From assembly GCA_903839795.1 (NCBI GenBank), contig CAIMDR010000608.1, forward strand, positions 1 to 5,844: a stretch of 5,844 nt of DNA, given 5' to 3'. The translations under genes were made by a program, and so were the position numbers. Source of the DNA: an uncultured Methylococcaceae bacterium (GTDB lineage Bacteria; Pseudomonadota; Gammaproteobacteria; Methylococcales; Methylomonadaceae). The first letter of the stretch is position 1. Every line of letters begins with the position of its first letter. The notes beneath the pieces are model-generated. The model made no database searches, was not told the DNA's origin, and saw only the letters and a list, made by a program, of their open reading frames with translations. Shown here in pieces: positions 4,460 to 5,844 of the stretch.

Positions 4460-5844
4460 GAATTGACTATCGTGGAACAGACCGACGTGCATTAATTTCA
4501 TGGGAAGAAGCTGACGAGAAAAGTCAATGGATTGAAGTTTTATGCAGGTTAATCTTCGACCATACAGAAGATGCCACCAAAGAAGATGCTTATCGAATCT
4601 CTATACCTTGGTGGAACTTCGCAGCATTACGTAGTCAGTTGCTTCAGATATTCAAAGGCTATAATCTTATACTTGGCAAAAGTTTAATCATTAGCGTTGA
4701 GGCTAGTGACTTACTCAAGCAATCTAAGCGAGTCCTTGATGGCTATGAACTTGCTAAAACAGCCTACTCCCTTGACCCAAATCTTTTAAGGGACAAGCTC
4801 AAAAGCGTAGGATTTAGTCGAGAACTTTCAGCTGAACAAGCCAGAAATGTGTGTAAAATTGCAGGTCTTACAGCGGCAGCGACATTCTCCGTTCCCGGAG
4901 CAGGAAAAACCACTGAAGCATTAGCTTGTTTTTTTTACAAGGCAACTGCGAATGACCAGCTTCTTGTGGTAGCGCCTAAAAATGCTTTTGCAGCCTGGGA
5001 TGAGCAGATAGGCTATTGCATTCCTAGTATAAATGCCCAGTTTACTCGTCTGCGTGGAGGGCAAGACAAAATTACTAAGGCTCTTGCAATAGACCCACGC
5101 TTTCTAATGATTACTTATCAGCAGCTTGCACAAGTTCCCGATCTAATAGCTGCTTACTGTGCTAAACGCAATATCCATGTGTTTCTTGATGAGAGTCATA
5201 GAATTAAAAGCGGCACCGGAAAGATAACTGCACGCGCAGCATTGGGACTTGCCCATCTTTCCGTGGGAAAACTTATCATGTCGGGTACCCCTATGCCCCA
5301 ATCTATTGACGATTTAATCCCGCAATTTTCCTTCCTCTATCCTGAAATACTCGTAACCTCCGAGACTGTTGTTGAGCTTATTCGCCCTATCTATGTGCGA
5401 ACAAATAAGAAAGAACTGGGACTCCCACCCGTGACTAGAATTAGGGTATCACTGCCCATGGCTCCAATGCAGAACGAGCTTTATAAGCTCATGAAGTTAG
5501 AAGTTGCCCGAGAAGCCGCCAATGCCCTAACTATTAAGAATAAGCAAACCTTTCGTGCTTTAGGCCGTTCAGTTGCTCGCTTACTTCAATTTGTTTCCAA
5601 TCCAGCCCTATTATCCTCTGAAATTGGGGGAGCCAATCCTGATCTTCTATCAGCTGTTCTTGCAGAAGGCGACGGTCCAAAAATAAAATATGTATTGAAG
5701 CGAGCTATAGTTTTTCAGATAAATAATTTCCAAGCCGTTTGGCTAGATGAATTAGCCAGCTATAGAAAAATCCTCACGCATTTTCTGCATAACGCAGATG
5801 ATTTTACTCGCATCCTGCATATAAGATTTAAACGCTGTTACGAC
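4453..5844 (+). CDS. SNF2-type DEAD/DEAH ATPase (helicase-like), partial and probably disrupted
   Basis: The frame runs open from ATG 4453 to the right edge (464 codons). After a roughly 120-residue N-terminal region with no motif I recognise come the superfamily 2 motifs: Walker A PGAGKTT (148-154), motif Ia LVVAPKNAFAAW (171-182), Walker B DESHRIK (246-252) and motif III SGTPMPQS (277-284). IYVRTNKKELGLPP (313-326) and FVSNPALLSS (380-389) are typical of SNF2 proteins between the two RecA-like lobes. These enzymes translocate on double-stranded DNA using ATP rather than strictly unwinding it. Resemblance continues to GPKIKYVLKRA (408-418), the entry to the C-terminal lobe, and then stops: the expected helix and V(I/V)W(S/T)xF strand are absent from 419 on. 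The C-terminal helicase domain (motifs IV-VI) is therefore missing here. GAGGAG (4445-4450) lies only 2 nt before ATG, unusually close; translation is probably coupled to the ParB-like gene. Confidence 0.85.
   Translation, partial: MLRIDYRGTDRRALISWEEADEKSQWIEVLCRLIFDHTEDATKEDAYRISIPWWNFAALRSQLLQIFKGYNLILGKSLIISVEASDLLKQSKRVLDGYELAKTAYSLDPNLLRDKLKSVGFSRELSAEQARNVCKIAGLTAAATFSVPGAGKTTEALACFFYKATANDQLLVVAPKNAFAAWDEQIGYCIPSINAQFTRLRGGQDKITKALAIDPRFLMITYQQLAQVPDLIAAYCAKRNIHVFLDESHRIKSGTGKITARAALGLAHLSVGKLIMSGTPMPQSIDDLIPQFSFLYPEILVTSETVVELIRPIYVRTNKKELGLPPVTRIRVSLPMAPMQNELYKLMKLEVAREAANALTIKNKQTFRALGRSVARLLQFVSNPALLSSEIGGANPDLLSAVLAEGDGPKIKYVLKRAIVFQINNFQAVWLDELASYRKILTHFLHNADDFTRILHIRFKRCYD
5703..5765. 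repeat. AGCTATAG direct repeats and TGGCTA hairpin near the SNF2 break
   Basis: AGCTATAG occurs at 5703-5710 and again at 5758-5765; its core CTATAG is palindromic. Between them, TGGCTA (5740-5745) and TAGCCA (5753-5758) form a 6-bp stem with a 7-nt loop. The first AGCTATAG coincides with the point where SNF2 homology ends. The cluster may mark the end of an inserted element. Confidence 0.4.
5752..5844 (-). CDS. Possible 3' end of a minus-strand gene, perhaps in an inserted element
   Basis: The minus strand is open from the right edge to TAA at 5752-5754 (30 codons), ending KSYMQDASKIICVMQK and MREDFSIAG. This looks more like a natural protein terminus than the plus-strand frame over the same bases. 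It begins just where the SNF2 protein stops matching its family. A short inverted repeat TGGCTA/TAGCCA (5740-5745, 5753-5758) surrounds the stop codon. The pattern fits a transposase gene reaching close to the end of an insertion sequence, but I do not recognise the transposase family, and no complete terminal repeat or target duplication is visible. Confidence 0.28.
   Translation of the reverse strand, partial: VVTAFKSYMQDASKIICVMQKMREDFSIAG

Noticed and set aside
5711..5765. AGCTATAG repeats as the target duplication of a 55-bp insertion in the SNF2 gene
   Set aside because: Removing 5711-5765 does not restore SNF2-like protein; the resulting frame reaches a stop after about 20 codons.
1..5844. 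CRISPR array, tRNA or rRNA genes
   Set aside because: No regularly spaced direct repeats and no tRNA cloverleaf or conserved rRNA sequence were seen on either strand.

Overview
The window is AT-rich bacterial DNA, probably from a gammaproteobacterium. That guess rests on base composition, codon style and the kinds of families present; no marker gene fixes the taxon. It looks like an accessory, defence-type locus. There is no rRNA, tRNA, CRISPR array or core metabolic gene.

Left part (1-612, minus strand): the N-terminal 204 codons of a Rpn/PD-(D/E)XK 'recombination-promoting nuclease/putative transposase' protein. It has an extended -10 promoter just upstream, and the gene runs off the left edge. 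Middle left (613-1691): mostly non-coding DNA with two small minus-strand ORFs of unknown function (75 and 32 codons). An uninterrupted run of 11 C (1625-1635) lies just in front of the main operon.

Right part (1692-5844, plus strand): four tightly packed genes that look like one restriction-modification-type operon. They are a beta-class TSPPY DNA methyltransferase, a small BglII/BamHI-like restriction-endonuclease-fold protein, a ParB-like protein with a GNRR nucleotide-binding-type motif, and a SNF2-type ATPase. The junctions are an ATGA overlap, a 3-nt gap and a 7-nt overlap. The methyltransferase would mark self DNA. The other three may form an ATP-driven, and possibly CTP-dependent, restriction complex. 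I do not recognise this four-gene combination as a classical named system.

Three oddities stand out. The C11 tract could make the methyltransferase phase-variable, because in one of three lengths an upstream short ORF ends directly against its start codon. The nuclease-like protein lacks the acidic catalytic residues expected at two positions. The SNF2 reading frame loses all family resemblance at about position 5705, before the helicase C-terminal domain, and minus-strand coding-like sequence follows. The system may therefore be broken by an insertion.
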